Shown here piece by piece: positions 47,483 to 61,130 of a DNA stretch of 64,000 bases (positions within the stretch are counted from its first letter, which is position 1; each line of letters opens with the position of its first letter). The DNA is from Ilex aquifolium (Eukaryota; Streptophyta; Magnoliopsida; Aquifoliales; Aquifoliaceae): positions 29,852,492-29,916,491 of the forward strand of contig OX637402.1 in the NCBI GenBank assembly GCA_951799425.1, written 5' to 3'. The translations under genes were made by a program, and so were the position numbers. Below the pieces are notes generated by a model. It did not search any database and was not told the DNA's origin. It saw nothing but the letters and a program-made list of their open reading frames with translations.

Positions 47483-50400
47483 AACTTCATTATCGATGTC
47501 ATTGAAAATGTCTTTCTTTAGATCCATTTAGCTATGCAATTGAGTCGTTATAATATTCATTCTTTAAAATGTTATCTCTAATGTGAAATAACAAGTAAAT
47601 AAATTAATAATATCTTACACATTTTTTAGTTTAATCATTTTTTAAGTAAGATCATCGGTCCCTATTAGTTTTGAAAACTAAATTTCAAAAATGTTAAGTG
47701 TTACGAAGTTTCATAGTGTTGTCATCGACCATAGAACCTCTAATAAAGGTAATTCACACCACGCTAGAGGATAGCATAGTCATTAGAGAGTCATACAGTT
47801 GTGAAATGTCTCATGACACTAATACTGGTACAATTACAAATAATTTGTATAATTTTTCAAATAGTGAGAAAAGGATTCTAATATATTCAAAGTTTATCTA
47901 AACAAGTCGGAAACGTATCTAAAAGTTGGTAGTTATTTAGGAATTAATGCATTTATAATAATTGATGTAAAAAGAAAAAAATAGGATGGGCATGATTAAA
48001 ATTACTTAAAAAAAGTTTGAAAGTGTATATTATTAATGGTAAGAAAAAATATTTGAGGGTGGAAACATTCCCTTCTTACCTCCGCCCCATTGTGTTGAGC
48101 AGTTATTTGTCCCTTTGTTTCTTCAAAAAAAGCAAAAGGATAAAACTGCCTGTAGAAGAAAGTCGGCTTGAGCTGTCCTGAGGACCCAATATAGTCAAAA
48201 TAAATGATAGATATTTCAATTATGTAGGTCCATGCAGTCTTGGAATACATGTGAGAAAGAGAGGGAGAGGGAGAGGGAGAGAGAGAGATGTATGGTCTTG
48301 GTGATCCAGTACACACATTGTCAAAATTTAGGTTCATATCTAATTAGACTCAAACGGAATCCAAAAAAGTTTAAACTCGAATCGAAAAAAACTTAAATTC
48401 AGTCTAGAATTATTTCTTCTAATCTTCATATATAAACCCTATTTTGTTTATTTTTTTCACCAATTCAATGTTGCATCATTCTGTGTTGAAATTACTATAA
48501 TAATATTTCCGTTAGAAAATAGTTCTAATACAAATTTATTAGAGACAAGAGTACTAGAAATATAATAGAATGAAATAGAGAGAAAGCAATTGAACACACT
48601 CAAGAATAATAATTTCATTTCAATCAAGGAGGTTACAATCACACTAGCACTTGTACTCTTTACTCAACCCAATTTTACTTATTTGAAACACTAGAACACC
48701 TATCTTTTTTATATAGGTGGAAGTCACAACTCCTAGTATTTCATCCACACACTATTACATAATCAATCGACTCTCGCCCACTTGTTCTATATTGTTATAT
48801 CATTAACCAACTAACACACCTCATTAAGACAACTTAATAAGATATTACAACTCTAAAAACAAGATTCTCTTTCAATATTCGGACCCACATTAATTTTCAA
48901 CACTACAGAGATTTGGTTATCCCATCATCGTCATAGTAAATTTGCTATGTAGAATTGATTCAAATGAATCTACAAAATGGTTCAAATCACATTCCACGTA
49001 ACAGCCCACATCAATTGAAACAAAATTTTCAAGTTTTACTGGCAGATTGCTGTCGGATGAAGTCAAGGGTCTGCTTGGATTATACTTTTCCACATCAACA
49101 AACATTGTATGCACATGTTCAAACAAACAAAAACAAATGCCAAATTCTATGTTCAAACAAATGCAAAGGATTGGACAATAGAGACTGTGTCTTGAGTAAA
49201 ACTTTGATGATGTGGGCGCATGGCAACAAAGGCATATCTGTCATGCACTAACCAAGCCCTCTCTCTTTCTGTGTATATACATAAGTTCATGGAGGTCAAG
49301 TATGTGACGCCAGTGACTTGACACTTAGCTTCTCCGTGAAGTGTATTGCACCTTGGTGACGTCTTCTTTGTTTCTGTGGGAGCATGACCCATGGAATTTG
49401 TTGCTTCTGTAATGCCGACAGTGATCATGTATGACAGCGTTTCAGATAGTATAGAAGGATCCTTAAAAAGGCCTCGGCCCGACCAAAAAGTCGGTTGGCC
49501 AAGAGGTTTTGGGTTTCCACAAAGATGTGATCCGAAAGTCGGAGGCCCGGGGGTTACGGGCCAATATGGCCTTATTATGGGCAGCCCATGGGTTTCACCG
49601 CTACCCATCAGACATTAAAGTCATCGGGCTTCTTTCGTTTTGAAGGTCATTTGGTGACCAACCAGAATGGAAATTTAACCTTTTACTACATTTTTTTTAG
49701 TGCCTAGTAGTTCATTGTCCTTTTGCTTCTAGAATTCTCTTAGTTAAGACCATAAGATATTACGATATCAGGTAAATTTGACTAAGTTTTTGAACTTTCA
49801 ACGTAATGTATCAAACTCTAGATACATTTCTTTTGCATTAGTCTCTCTCTCTCTCCATACAAATTGACTATTTGTTTTACATTGCTGCACAGTGGATAAC
49901 CAATAAGTCTATTATTACTTTATAATAAACATTTGCAAAAATTCAGTGTAAATAGTACATAATTATATGAAGAATATATACCACATTATATATATTTAGG
50001 GGCGGAGCAAAAAATTTATCATATTGAGAGAAAATTTTATCAATAATAAGATAAAAGGAGGAATTGATAATAAATACAAAACCTAAAATATTGATTAATA
50101 ACAATTCTAATTTATAATTATTTTTAACTAATTTTTATATTTTAAAAGCATTACATAATAATCTCACAAAACATCCGAATCGACAATGGGGTGTGTGTGT
50201 GTGAGAGAGAGAGAGAGAACAAAGAGCTTCAATATGATTTTTTGATAACATGTTGAGGAGATTCACCAAACTAATTATCTAAACTTAAATATCTAATAGT
50301 TTAGAAAATTTACCTAAACGTGAGAAATGATTCATTGGATTAATCTGTATGAGAGTTTTTTTGACGGGGCAGGTTTAAATATTGTATATCAAAACATATA

Positions 50401-51004
50401 TAAAATTTATTTGCAAGAAAAATTTGACAAAGTATTGAATGGTTCCGCGGTTATATATATTATTAGCTAATTAATAGAGACCGAGCCGGGTGTTACTTAG
50501 GCAAAAAACTGAGTGTTACTTTTGTATACATCACATAAAAAGAGTTTCATATATAAAAAATTAGGAGATTTCATGAGACTTGGAGCTGAAATTAGGCATA
50601 ATTCAAGTGAGAAAAATTAATCTCCCTCCGGAATACAAAAGGATACACCACATCCCATCAATATAATACTAGTTATTTGTTTTTTATTAGACCAGAGAAG
50701 GAATTAATCGAAGTGCGCATAAATTAGTCTGGACATTCTTGACCATTGAAAAAAGAAAAATAGATTGTTATTTAAAAACATTGGACTCAAATTTTTTATG
50801 ATATTTTCTTTTTGTTGGTCGGTAAATTTATTATGATATCAACAGAGCTAATATTAATGATTCTGGGATGAGAAAGACAAGAAGAAAAATCCTCACTTAT
50901 TCTGGCACTTTTAATTTTCTATACATACACTCATCTTTATACCATACCCCCCTTTTATATCATATGGCTGCTCCAGGAAACATGTTTATCTTTTTCTAGT
51001 TATT

Positions 51005-51008
<4 letters not shown>
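47483..51008. other. Intergenic sequence upstream of the MYB gene
   Basis: No supported gene. At 49998 the string GGGGCGGAGC looks like another hAT end without a partner. At 49455-49600 there is a GC-rich block with hairpins, described as its own entry. Confidence 0.5.
49455..49600. other. GC-rich block with several short hairpins
   Basis: Contains CCGACCAAAAAGTCGG nested in GGCC…GGCC, and GGCCCG…CGGGCC around GGGTTA. The composition differs sharply from the surroundings. It is not a recognised gene or tRNA. Confidence 0.4.

Positions 51009-51046
<38 letters not shown>
51009..51046 (+). repeat. (TC)19 microsatellite in the MYB leader region
   Basis: A perfect CT run ends 71 nt before the MYB start codon. 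CT-rich tracts at this place are common near plant transcription starts. Confidence 0.85.
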
Positions 51047-51048
<2 letters not shown>

Positions 51049-51117
51049 GTAACTCCTCTCTCAAGAAAGAAGAAGAGTGAAGCTAACAGCAAGTTCCCCA
51101 CACGGCACAAAGTAAAT

Positions 51118-52495
51118 ATGGGGAGAGCTCCTTGCTGTGACAAAGCCAATGTGAAGAAGGGTCCCTGGTCACCAGAAGAAGATGCTAAGCTCAAATCCTA
51201 TATTGAAAAGCATGGCACTGGTGGTAACTGGATTGCTTTGCCTCAAAAAATTGGTAAAGATCGACCAAAAAACGATGATTTAGTTCATTTTCCCCCTTTT
51301 GCCTTCTACTTTTCTTCTGTAAATTCCAAATAAAAGTTGTAGAATTTGATTGAACTTGCTAATTTCATACATGATTCATGAGTAATATTGTTTCTCAATT
51401 AGGCCTCAGGAGATGTGGGAAGAGCTGCCGCCTCCGATGGTTAAACTATCTCCGTCCAAATATCAAACATGGAGGCTTCTCCGAAGAAGAAGATAACATA
51501 ATCTGCAGCCTATATATAAGTATTGGAAGCAGGTATATATGCGTTCTTCACTGATTTAACTATTATTCTTCGTCTCGAGAGCATGCTCAGTGTAGCCTTA
51601 AGACCGTAGTTGAAAATTATTGTATTTTTGTTCTATGGAAGAACTAGTCTATTCATCTAATGGTGTAATTAAGATGGTCACACACTAGATCATACCTATG
51701 GTCATCTCTTATATTGTGATGAACAGGTGGTCTATTATTGCGGCACAATTACCTGGAAGAACTGATAACGATATCAAGAACTATTGGAACACGAGATTGA
51801 AGAAGAAGCTACTTGGTAAACAGCGCAAAGAACAAGCAGCTCGTAGAGGTAGCTGCCAAAAGCGAGAGATCATGAGGAAAGGAAGGGAAAACTCCATGGT
51901 TTCTGATACCAATAACCTAAACCCATACTGGCCAGAGCTTCCTGTACTGCCTCCTATACCTTATTCGAACGAAGAACCACGTTTCAACGATCATGCTTCA
52001 ATCAGAAAATTGCTGATAAAGCTTGGAGGAAGGTTTTCTGATGAAGATCAACCTATCAATAAGCTACAAACTGTCAATAACCCAACAAATCTTCAGTTTC
52101 CTATTGATATTTCTTACCATCAACAACGATGCGAGAACGCCATTAATATGCTCTCTTCTGCTCCCATGGATGCCTTGAACACAACTGTTTCTCCATTGCC
52201 CAACAACCAATACAACATAGATGGTGCAGGCCTGGCTCTATTGCCAGGAGAAAGCAGTTTTCCAGCTGAGTTTGAGGGAATTTTATATGACAAGACGCCT
52301 AGATTGGAAGGCCTAGAGTTTTTGTATGGGGACATGCTTAATATGAGAAGTGGGACTAGTTGTGGGGAAAGCATGGGTTGGGGTGAGATAAGCTCTCTGG
52401 TTTTTCCTCCTGTTGCTTCAAACTATGAATATCTTCAACAAGGGACGTTGCAAGAGTGTGCTTTCAACGATCTTCGATATCGCGAGCTTCAGTAA
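51118..52495 (+). CDS. R2R3-MYB transcription factor, subgroup 14 (MYB36/MYB68/RAX-like, 3 exons)
   Basis: The exons are 51118-51253, 51403-51532 and 51727-52495 (GT-AG), giving 344 aa. The 136/130-nt first and second exons are the standard R2R3-MYB pattern. The start [20 protein letters not shown], then [26 protein letters not shown] and [16 protein letters not shown] place it in subgroup 14. R2 covers about 14-64 and R3 about 67-115, with the tryptophan pattern intact (the first R3 Trp replaced by Phe, as in the family). The C-terminal piece [10 protein letters not shown] resembles a conserved tail block of MYB68-type members. Subgroup 14 proteins control axillary meristem formation (RAX1-3) or root endodermis differentiation (MYB36, MYB68). 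Which ortholog this is cannot be settled from the sequence alone. The C-terminal half is not otherwise conserved. Confidence 0.93.
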
Positions 52496-54301
52496 TGGCA
52501 TTGTAGATTGGGCAGTGTAAATTTGTACCGGTAGGGGAGAGGTGGATTTGATCTCGAGAAAACCCTAATAACCTGAGTCAGTGATATGGTTGTTCTGCTG
52601 TTTGGTTTTCTCAGCTTAATTATTTGCACTATTGAAGACTTATCTCTTTTACTAATTCTCCAGTGACCACTCTTTATAATAACTTGTTGATCTATATTTG
52701 TTATCTTGGTGTTCCATTAGGGGCCTTAGGAGCTTGAATACTTGATTATAGGCCATTATTGATATGATTTGGCTCATCGACCAACCAAAGCCTCTTCAGT
52801 CCTAACTGCGGACTGGTATGGTGGAGAACTGTACTCTTAGTAGAGTTTTTTTAACCAATAAAAGGTATGTATTTCTTTGACACATAGATCAGATGGAACT
52901 TCTGTAACAGATTTCTTTGGAACCCTTATAAAAAGGGACATAGGACTATGATAGATTCCTTTCACATCTTGGCTGCAACTTGCTGGGAGTTAGTAAGGTA
53001 GGAATTTCCCAGAGTTTTGCTTCATTATTTTAATGTCATCCACTCTGCTGCAACTTCGACAGGATCTTCAGAAACATACCACCATTTTAATCCAATGTTG
53101 TCCCAACAGAAAGTAGCTCCAATACAGAAAGGGGTGAAACTGAGACATCTTCCTTTGTAAAACCTATATAGTCCTTAAACTAGTTTAAGCTGTGTTTTTT
53201 TTATTTTCTTAGTTTTAAGTTTTTAACACATGAAAAGCTTGATCTTCGAATTTACAGGCTCAGCATGAGACTCTGTATGGTTGCAAGCTTGGAACATCCT
53301 AGATTATCACTGTTTTGGATCCTTGAATTTCTTGTGTATCTATTTTCTTGGTCAGCTTATCAAAATGCTCTCTCATGCAATAAATGAACAAATACTAGAT
53401 TCTTATTTTTGATTTTGATTTTCATGCGTGGTAGTTGTGTGTTTCTAGGATTTTAGGGTTTCCGATTTCAAACTAGCTTGTATATATCATGGAGCAGCAT
53501 CTCTGCATGCCTTCAACAAAATTAGAGTGTACTTTTGTGTCTAGAAAGTAAACCCTAGATACAAATCATTGCTTTTGATATATATGAGTGTGTGTGGAGA
53601 TACATATTAACTATAGTAACTGGTCCTTAATTCAAATATATAGTCAGCATCATCAAACTACTCACTTCCCCTTGAAAGGCATCAATATAGTAGCTTTGTC
53701 AATCAGCTTACTTAGCTTCCTAGCTAATCCCACCTGTTTTTTTTTTTTTTTAAACTTTTTTTTCAAATCTTCATCAGTGCCATTGTAGCAATTGACTTAC
53801 TTCTATGTATTTATAAAGTTTTAGGGTTTCCTTCCTAGTTTCTTTTGATGTGACCCTTTTTCAATTCCTTATAACCAAGGATTTTAAGTCAACCGTCACA
53901 CATTGAAGTCCAGCATATACAAATGTAGTTTATTAGTACCAAATCAGTGTATATCTATGGTTTACAGACCAAACACTTTGATTATTTCCCCCATTTTTGG
54001 GATTTTTTTTGTTTTGTTTTCGGACAATATCATCTCCTTAATCATTATTATCAAAGAACATAGTCCACAAGTTTAAGAGTCGCACAAGACAAAAAAGTGA
54101 ACAAAAATTATGAAGAAGGCATGATTTAAATGTAGGAACCATGGTAACGAAGATCAATATATCTATCCTGATAGTAACCAGAGAAGACTAAGGGGATCAC
54201 AAGCCTTATTGAGGTTTGAAAAGTCAAGGAGAGATCAATTCAGAAATTGACATTGCACATGCTATAATGTGTGGTAAATACATAATTTGTGTTTGTGCAT
54301 A
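52496..54301 (+). other. MYB 3' flank and intergenic sequence
   Basis: No gene recognised beyond the MYB 3' UTR. Confidence 0.5.
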
Positions 54302-54471
54302 ACAGCAATGCTATTGGGATCTAATTTGCTGACCTAATTCACTATGATATTTGGATTGACTATGGACTCCATCAAATATTGAAACTTGGTGTTGATTCAA
54401 TAGTTTTATTTGAAGTCACATCATTATGTCAGTAAATTAAGTCAGATTTTTAGATCCAAATAAGATTACTC
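54302..54471. mobile_element. 170-bp MITE
   Basis: The arms read GGATCTAA…CTGAC(C/T)TAATT(C/T)ACT on the left and as the complement on the right, over about 40 bp. The flanks TTGTGCATA (54293-54301) and TTGTACATA (54472-54480) differ at one of nine bases. It is non-coding and Mutator-like by target length. Confidence 0.65.
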
Positions 54472-54480
54472 TTGTACATA

Positions 54481-57400
54481 GTTATCTTAAAGACTAGTAT
54501 ATTAGAAAAAATGAAATGTCATTAATATGCTTGATGCCGATAGTTACCTAACAAGCTGCAATTATGCATCTTTCAATTCACTCTCAAGATGGTTACGTAA
54601 CATGTGTACATAATCCTTGGGTATATCTGTGTTGGTGACAAAATTTGACAGATGGAATTTCTTCAACTGAGAGAGAGTGATTGTAAAATACCATAAAAAC
54701 AATATCACATCCTATTCCAGTCAATAGCATCATAAATGTTATGTTCTTGGAGTTTACTGGCAAGAAAAGGAATTCAGATGTGATCAAGAAACTTTCCTAT
54801 GAAGAAGGGGATCAGGAACTTGTAAAGCCAAGGTCAGAGAGGAGCTTAGAATGCTTAAAAGGAATGTTTAGTTTCAAATCATTACAATCAACTGATATAT
54901 TTGATAAACATTTAGGTAGTTTTTGGGGAAAGTAACACTTATCTATGTTGGGTAAGTAGCATTTATTTATTTGTTTGTTCTAATCTTTGTGTGCCCTAAT
55001 TTACTTGTAAGGCCATTAGTTTAGCTCCTGGCCTGTCAAGAAGTGCATACTGCACAAAAGCTTTCATGGAGAGTGTTCTTCTGAAGTAGCATACTTCTAC
55101 CATCATGTCATGTGGCAATATATATGTTATACAGCAAAATCATTCAGTGGCGAGATTGTCAAAGTCGCCACTAAATGTGAAACTTATAGTTGCCCAATAC
55201 GGTCTTCATTGTTCGTGACAATTCAATGGTTAAAATTCATCTTAGTAATTTTTGAGATTGTGGATTTGTAATTGAGGGCAATTATTTTGTGCAAAATTAA
55301 AAATTAAACTTACACCCAATTTGTACCCCTCTTGGACCTCATTTTTGGGGCTGAACGGAGATGTTATTTTTTATTCAGAATATATAAGACATGAAAGACT
55401 GGCAATCGATCGTCATTAAGTAGAAAAATCAGTGTCACACACTCTATTAGCAGGACTGATCCAATTCCATAGTGAGTAATACATTCTCCATGAAAATCCA
55501 CCAAAGTAGAACTACATATTGTTATTGAATATATTAATAGAAGAAAGTAGGAGAATGTCAATATATTTCATGTGGAGATCTTCTCTCCCTTTGAAATCAA
55601 AATTTCTCTTACTTACCAGCTTACTTTAGCTTTTAGAAGGGCCACATAAACGTAAGTATTCATGGACTCACCCGTTGGCTGACCAAACAATTAAGATAGT
55701 TGGATGCAGTTGTGATACTTTAAACCAAACAATTGTTTTCACTCTGACTTTTGCATCTGAAAAAATTGTTTGGTAAGCAATGGTCATGGTTTGTTAAAAT
55801 TGTTGACAAAATTTGAAACTGGTAGCTTTTTTTTTTTTTTGTTTAAGATATCAAAGAATTTTGTCCCCCAAGGCATTAACTAGACGAGGTAGGGCCGGGA
55901 GGAAACGATTTCTTGGATTTCTATCTATCCATCCATAAAGAGGAAAGAAAAGGTACGAGCACCTCTATCGCTTTTATTGCGATGATGGAATAAGAATTCA
56001 ATAGAAGACTTCCTGGCGCGTCAATCATTCAAGTGGTGATCTGGCATTGCGAGCAAAAGTAGATAGAGGAATGAGGCAGCCACCCAATTTTAAAATATGA
56101 TATGTCTTTAATTAAACTTCATATATTAGGTACGCATCTTTGATAGTCCTTATAGAAATGCATCGTAAAGAAGCATCTTTTGCAGAGGCATTGATTCAAT
56201 TAGTTCCATGACCACATAAAAGTATGCATTGCCATGCATATAGTTATGCGTGAGAAGACTTTTAATGACGCTGAAATACGCCCAAATAAGAGCACACCCA
56301 ATGAAGTCGTGAATTAAATAATTAATTATGGGTAATTCGTGTCTGCAGACACGATACAACGTAAGTAAAAAGTAATGAATTTGAGAGGGAGAAAATTCAA
56401 TGTGAATAGTTTTGATAGGGATGTTAGTGGACGTTGAATGAGTCTATTTGAGACCGTCGGATGAATTTATTGAAACCTACCCGATTTTATATTATAAATG
56501 TCTGTGAGACCAACTCAATAACCTAAAATAGCTATTCTAAAATGTTCTATCACAATCCGAGAGAGTAGCTATTGGCAAAATGGGGTCAACTACTAGACCC
56601 AACAATCTCGATGCACAAAAGTTTAAGCACAATAACTCAACCCAACAATATACATTTAGAGCCCACGGGTCACAGTTAAGTCTGTCAATGGACCGGATGT
56701 TAGTCCGATCTGGTTCAAATTTGAATCCGTTTATTCGGATATGAATAAAAAAAAATCCATTTATGCTGAAAAGAAATTGTTTGTAGATTGAATTTAGAAC
56801 TCTCTCTCTCCCCCTCTCTCTCTCTCTAAATGCCTTGAGGAAAGTACATGAAGAATATGTCAAACTACAAGACGTTATAACTTTACTAAAATTAATGCCC
56901 CAGACATGGAATATGAAACATAAAGGTGTTCAGACACCTGGTTTTAGTGTTAAAAAAGGTTATTAAGCTTGTCTCGACGCTTAAAGCTGGAGATTTATGA
57001 ATCTCAGAGATGTACGTCATTAGTTAGACCAATTACAAGTTAGTCTTTCCTAACAAAGAATAACTAGACAGAAAAGACAAGGCAAAAGAATAGGAATGAA
57101 TATGTATGTATACTACATAAAGCCAAATTCGGCTACTTTTTTAGAAGAAGTAACTTGGAAGAAACCCTAGGTGAGAATAATTCTTCTACAATTTGCAATA
57201 AAGCTTTGATGAATTTCACTTAAATAAATAAAAATTGAGAGAGACGTTGGTGTGCAAAAAAAAAATTGAAGAAATAAGATAGCATGAAGTGTTTGATTTG
57301 GAAACGAAAGCTGATATGGGTGTCAAATTTCGACACGATCGGTTAACCGAAAGATTTTAAAAATGACACAATCAATTAATATGTAAATTAAATGAGTTTT

Positions 57401-59315
57401 TATTTTTATTTTTTAATCAATGATTAAATGAGTTGAATTAGCATCAAGCATAAGCAACCTATTTAACTATTAATGTATGAATAAAACAATTATTTTTTTT
57501 TTCAAAAATTAAATTTTTTTACTCTAGTATTATATGAAATAATCTAGAATTATACAGTTTTTAATTGTATTAAGTAAATCTCTATATTAAGACCTAAACG
57601 TGGTGGATTTAATTGAGAGGAAATGGGATCATAGTCCTACAGTTTCTAATTCACGTATTACATGAAAATAAAAACAAAACACCAAAATAAGATTTGCATA
57701 TGATATGACGAAATTGAGACGACACGACTCAGTATACACCCATATACCCAAGCAATGCAAATTTCTTTCTCTCTCGATCTCATTCAAACTTGTACCCAGC
57801 CTACCACTAGTTTACTGATATGTAATTGTGGATCAAAAGTTGTGTACAGTCAAGAGAGCTGACATACAGATAAGATCCACCATATGTAGAGAAATCAGTA
57901 ATGCTAAGACTGCTGCAAGGGAAAAGCAAGATGATAAGCTTAAACCCAAATAAATTCTGTAAAGTTATTCAGAATATCCCTTACTAAGAAGGAGCAAAAC
58001 AGAAAGAGCCCCATAGAAGCAACCAAAATCTCAAACTGGACTTTACTGAAGGCACATTCTCATTCAACTTGATGACGATAATTAACACTAAAAATACCCA
58101 TGATTAAAAGCCTCCGAACAGGGTCGCCCTAGCCATGACAACAGCCAAACGACGACTATTTTCGCAACTTTTAAATTTTATATTATTAATATTTTAATAA
58201 TGCTTTGTTTATTTAATGATAATGACACTCACTAACATGAAATTCCTTCATATTTGTCCTTTACTTGGACCTGATCAAAAAGTTGTTCTTTACAAAAAAA
58301 ATTGCCTAGGAAACCATGCATGTTCTTATTCATTGAAAAGGATGAATATATAAGTGCTATGTATTCTGTTTCCAAGGAGAAGAAGATAGCCGTCAATGGT
58401 CTTGTTTTCAAAAGATGGATACTGAGATTAAGATAGTTTATGGAATGCACTATACTTGCACATAATATATGTTTCCAAGAAATTCGTATCTGACCCGTTT
58501 GGCAAATGTATTTGTTTTGTATACCCAGCACTTATTCATAGTTTTCAGCAATTGGTAGGGTTGTCAATTTTCTAATATAATGTAACCAATACAAAGCCAA
58601 CAAGTAAATAGGGATCATAAAAGGATTGATCTTAGTAGAATTGTTCGATAGATACGTCGATGCGAATTCAATTAAGACATGACTTGAACCTGTAGGATAC
58701 ACCTTGACCTAGTACGGCCCATGTGCAGCCCTCGTTTAATGGGTATGGGCTATGCATGGACCTGCTTGTTTTGCCTTACAATTTTAATGTAATCAAAATG
58801 GGCCTTCATCCCTATCCTGTTGAACAGTACTCCACAGAATCTAGGGCCCCAGAAGCCCATTCTTGACCTCATTGAAAGTGATGAGAACCCCTCTTGTTAA
58901 TGGTGTGATTGATCCCCCCAACCCCAAAGTAGCACAATAGACCTACAGTGCTTTAAGATCAAAAGAAACCTTGTAATAGACGATATATACTTCGCATCCC
59001 ATCAGCATTGTTTATTAAATGATACCTATAGAAATTTGGTATTCAGATCTTCTCTAATACATTTTTTTTTCGATTTTCTTTTTGACGTTATTAATTAGTG
59101 AGGAACCCACCTATATATAACAGATCATACTTGAATGTATGATAGGTGATCTACTGATAAAGAAATTAAAAAAAAATGTATTGCAGTTGAATTTCATAAC
59201 CATCTCAAGTAGGGACCACCCTATTTGAGTTTTTTTGGGTAAATAAAACCCACAAAAACTAGAATGAACATGATGAGTTGAGAGTTAATCGTGTTTAGGC
59301 CCAAATTTAAAGTAA
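54481..59315. other. Intergenic sequence, no gene seen
   Basis: AT-rich. It holds a hairpin TCAGTGGCGA…TCGCCACTAA (about 55143-55176) and, at 55860-56045, a less AT-rich piece whose composition recalls organelle DNA (see findings). A short CT run lies at 56796-56826. I cannot support any coding exon. Confidence 0.5.
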
Positions 59316-60862
59316 TTTTTTCAAGGGGTTTTTGGAAGTCGGTACACCTAATTAGAGTTATTTGGCAAAAAATACACATTAAAAAATGTCTTGAAAAAAA
59401 GTACACTACATAGATACAAAGACCTAAATACCCCATTTATGGTCATTTAATTCAAATTCTCTTGTATTTAATGCACCTTGATTCATGTGTATTAACAATT
59501 CAAAATCTCTTATCTTTAATGCACCCTGATTCATGTGTATTTGTTAATACATATAAATTCAAACAAGTATATATATTATATATATACGAATTTATATTTA
59601 TATTTATATATATATATATATAAATTCAAACAAGTATATATATACGTATTTATATATATATATACACGAATTTCTATGTATATATATACGAATTTATATA
59701 TATATACGAATTTATACCTATATATATATATACAAATTTATACATATATATATATGGGAGAACTTTAATATTCTATATTTGTATATACTCCCTTGATTTA
59801 TGCGAATTTTTTTTGGAAAGTGATTTTGTTTTCAAAATTATATTTAATGCACCTTGATTCATGCGTTTTTTTTTTGAAAGTGATTTTGTTTTCAAATTAT
59901 ATTTAATACACTTTGATTCATGCGTTTTTTTTTTTGGAAAGAAATTTTATATTTAAATTAATTTAATATCCGAATAGTATAATAGTGTAGCAACAAAAGT
60001 GTAACAATGTAACAATAAAAGTGTAACAGTGTAACAATAAAAGTGTAACAGTGTAACAATAACAATGTAACAAGTTATATACACACAATATTGTACTATT
60101 ACATTTTGTCAAACATATATTTTCATATAATTTCATTCAAAACAGTCCATCTTTGTTTTGAATTTATTACCACATGCACAAAACTACTGAACACTGTTTT
60201 TGTTACAGTGTATTGTTACACTGTCTTTGTTAGAGCAACTCCAACGGGAGTTGCCATCTGAGGTGCCATCTCCATAACCGCTAAAATGGCACCTCAACGA
60301 CAAAATTTCAGACTCCAACGGAGGTGGCATCAGAGGTGGCAAAATGACATCTAGGGTTTTGGGGTGGCATATTTGACAACTTTGGAGAGAGAATTAAGAG
60401 GTTGCAAAATAGCCGTTGGTGACTACTGTTCCTCAACGGCTATATTCCACCCAAATTTCTATAAAAATACAGAGAGAGGAAAGGGGAAGGAAACTTGCCT
60501 AAATCGATTTGTGTACTGCTCCTTGCCTAAATCGATTTGATACTACTCCTCCCTGAATCCTTGCCTTTGATATCGAAAACCGTAACTTCCCTTGTCGTTG
60601 GTGTACTGCTCGCATAGTCTTGTTGCCGTTGTAAGTTGCAGAGAGGCGCAGGGGAAGGGGAGGAAGAGGAAGGGGAAGGGGAAGGGGAAGAGGAAGAAGA
60701 GTTGGTAAGGAATGGGGAAGGGAAGAAGACGATCGTTTATTAAGGGGAAGGGGGAGGGGAAGGCATTGTAATTTTTAATTACATCTGCCCCCTTTTTCTT
60801 GTTTTAATTTATAATTTGTAATATAATTTATAATTTATAAATTGTTTATACTTTATTAATTT

Positions 60863-61118
60863 TTAATTGATAGATTTATTTGTATACTTTATAAATTGCT
60901 CATTCTTTAAATTGATTATAATTTTTTTAATTGATAGATTTATTTGTATACTTTATAAATTGCTCATTCTTTAAATTGATTATAAATTTTTTAATTGATA
61001 GATTTATTTGTATACTTTATAAATTGCTTATTCTGTAATTTGATTATAAATTTTTTAATTGATAGATTTATTTGTATACTTTATAAATTGCTCATTCTTT
61101 AAATTGATTATAATTTTA
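60863..61118 (+). repeat. Four 64-bp tandem repeats before ORF1
   Basis: TTAATTGATAGATTTATTTG starts at 60863, 60927, 60991 and 61055, giving an exact 64-bp period with few changes. The array ends just before a TTTTTTTGTAG that could be a splice acceptor ahead of the ORF1 ATG. Confidence 0.9.
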
Positions 61119-61130
61119 TTTTTTTTGTAG

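Noticed and set aside
49153-49608. 151-aa minus-strand frame
   Set aside because: It runs through the GC-rich hairpin block, with no recognisable domain and no codon pattern expected of a plant gene.
59535-59768. 77-aa Tyr/Ile-rich frame
   Set aside because: Pure AT microsatellite read as Tyr-Ile repeats.
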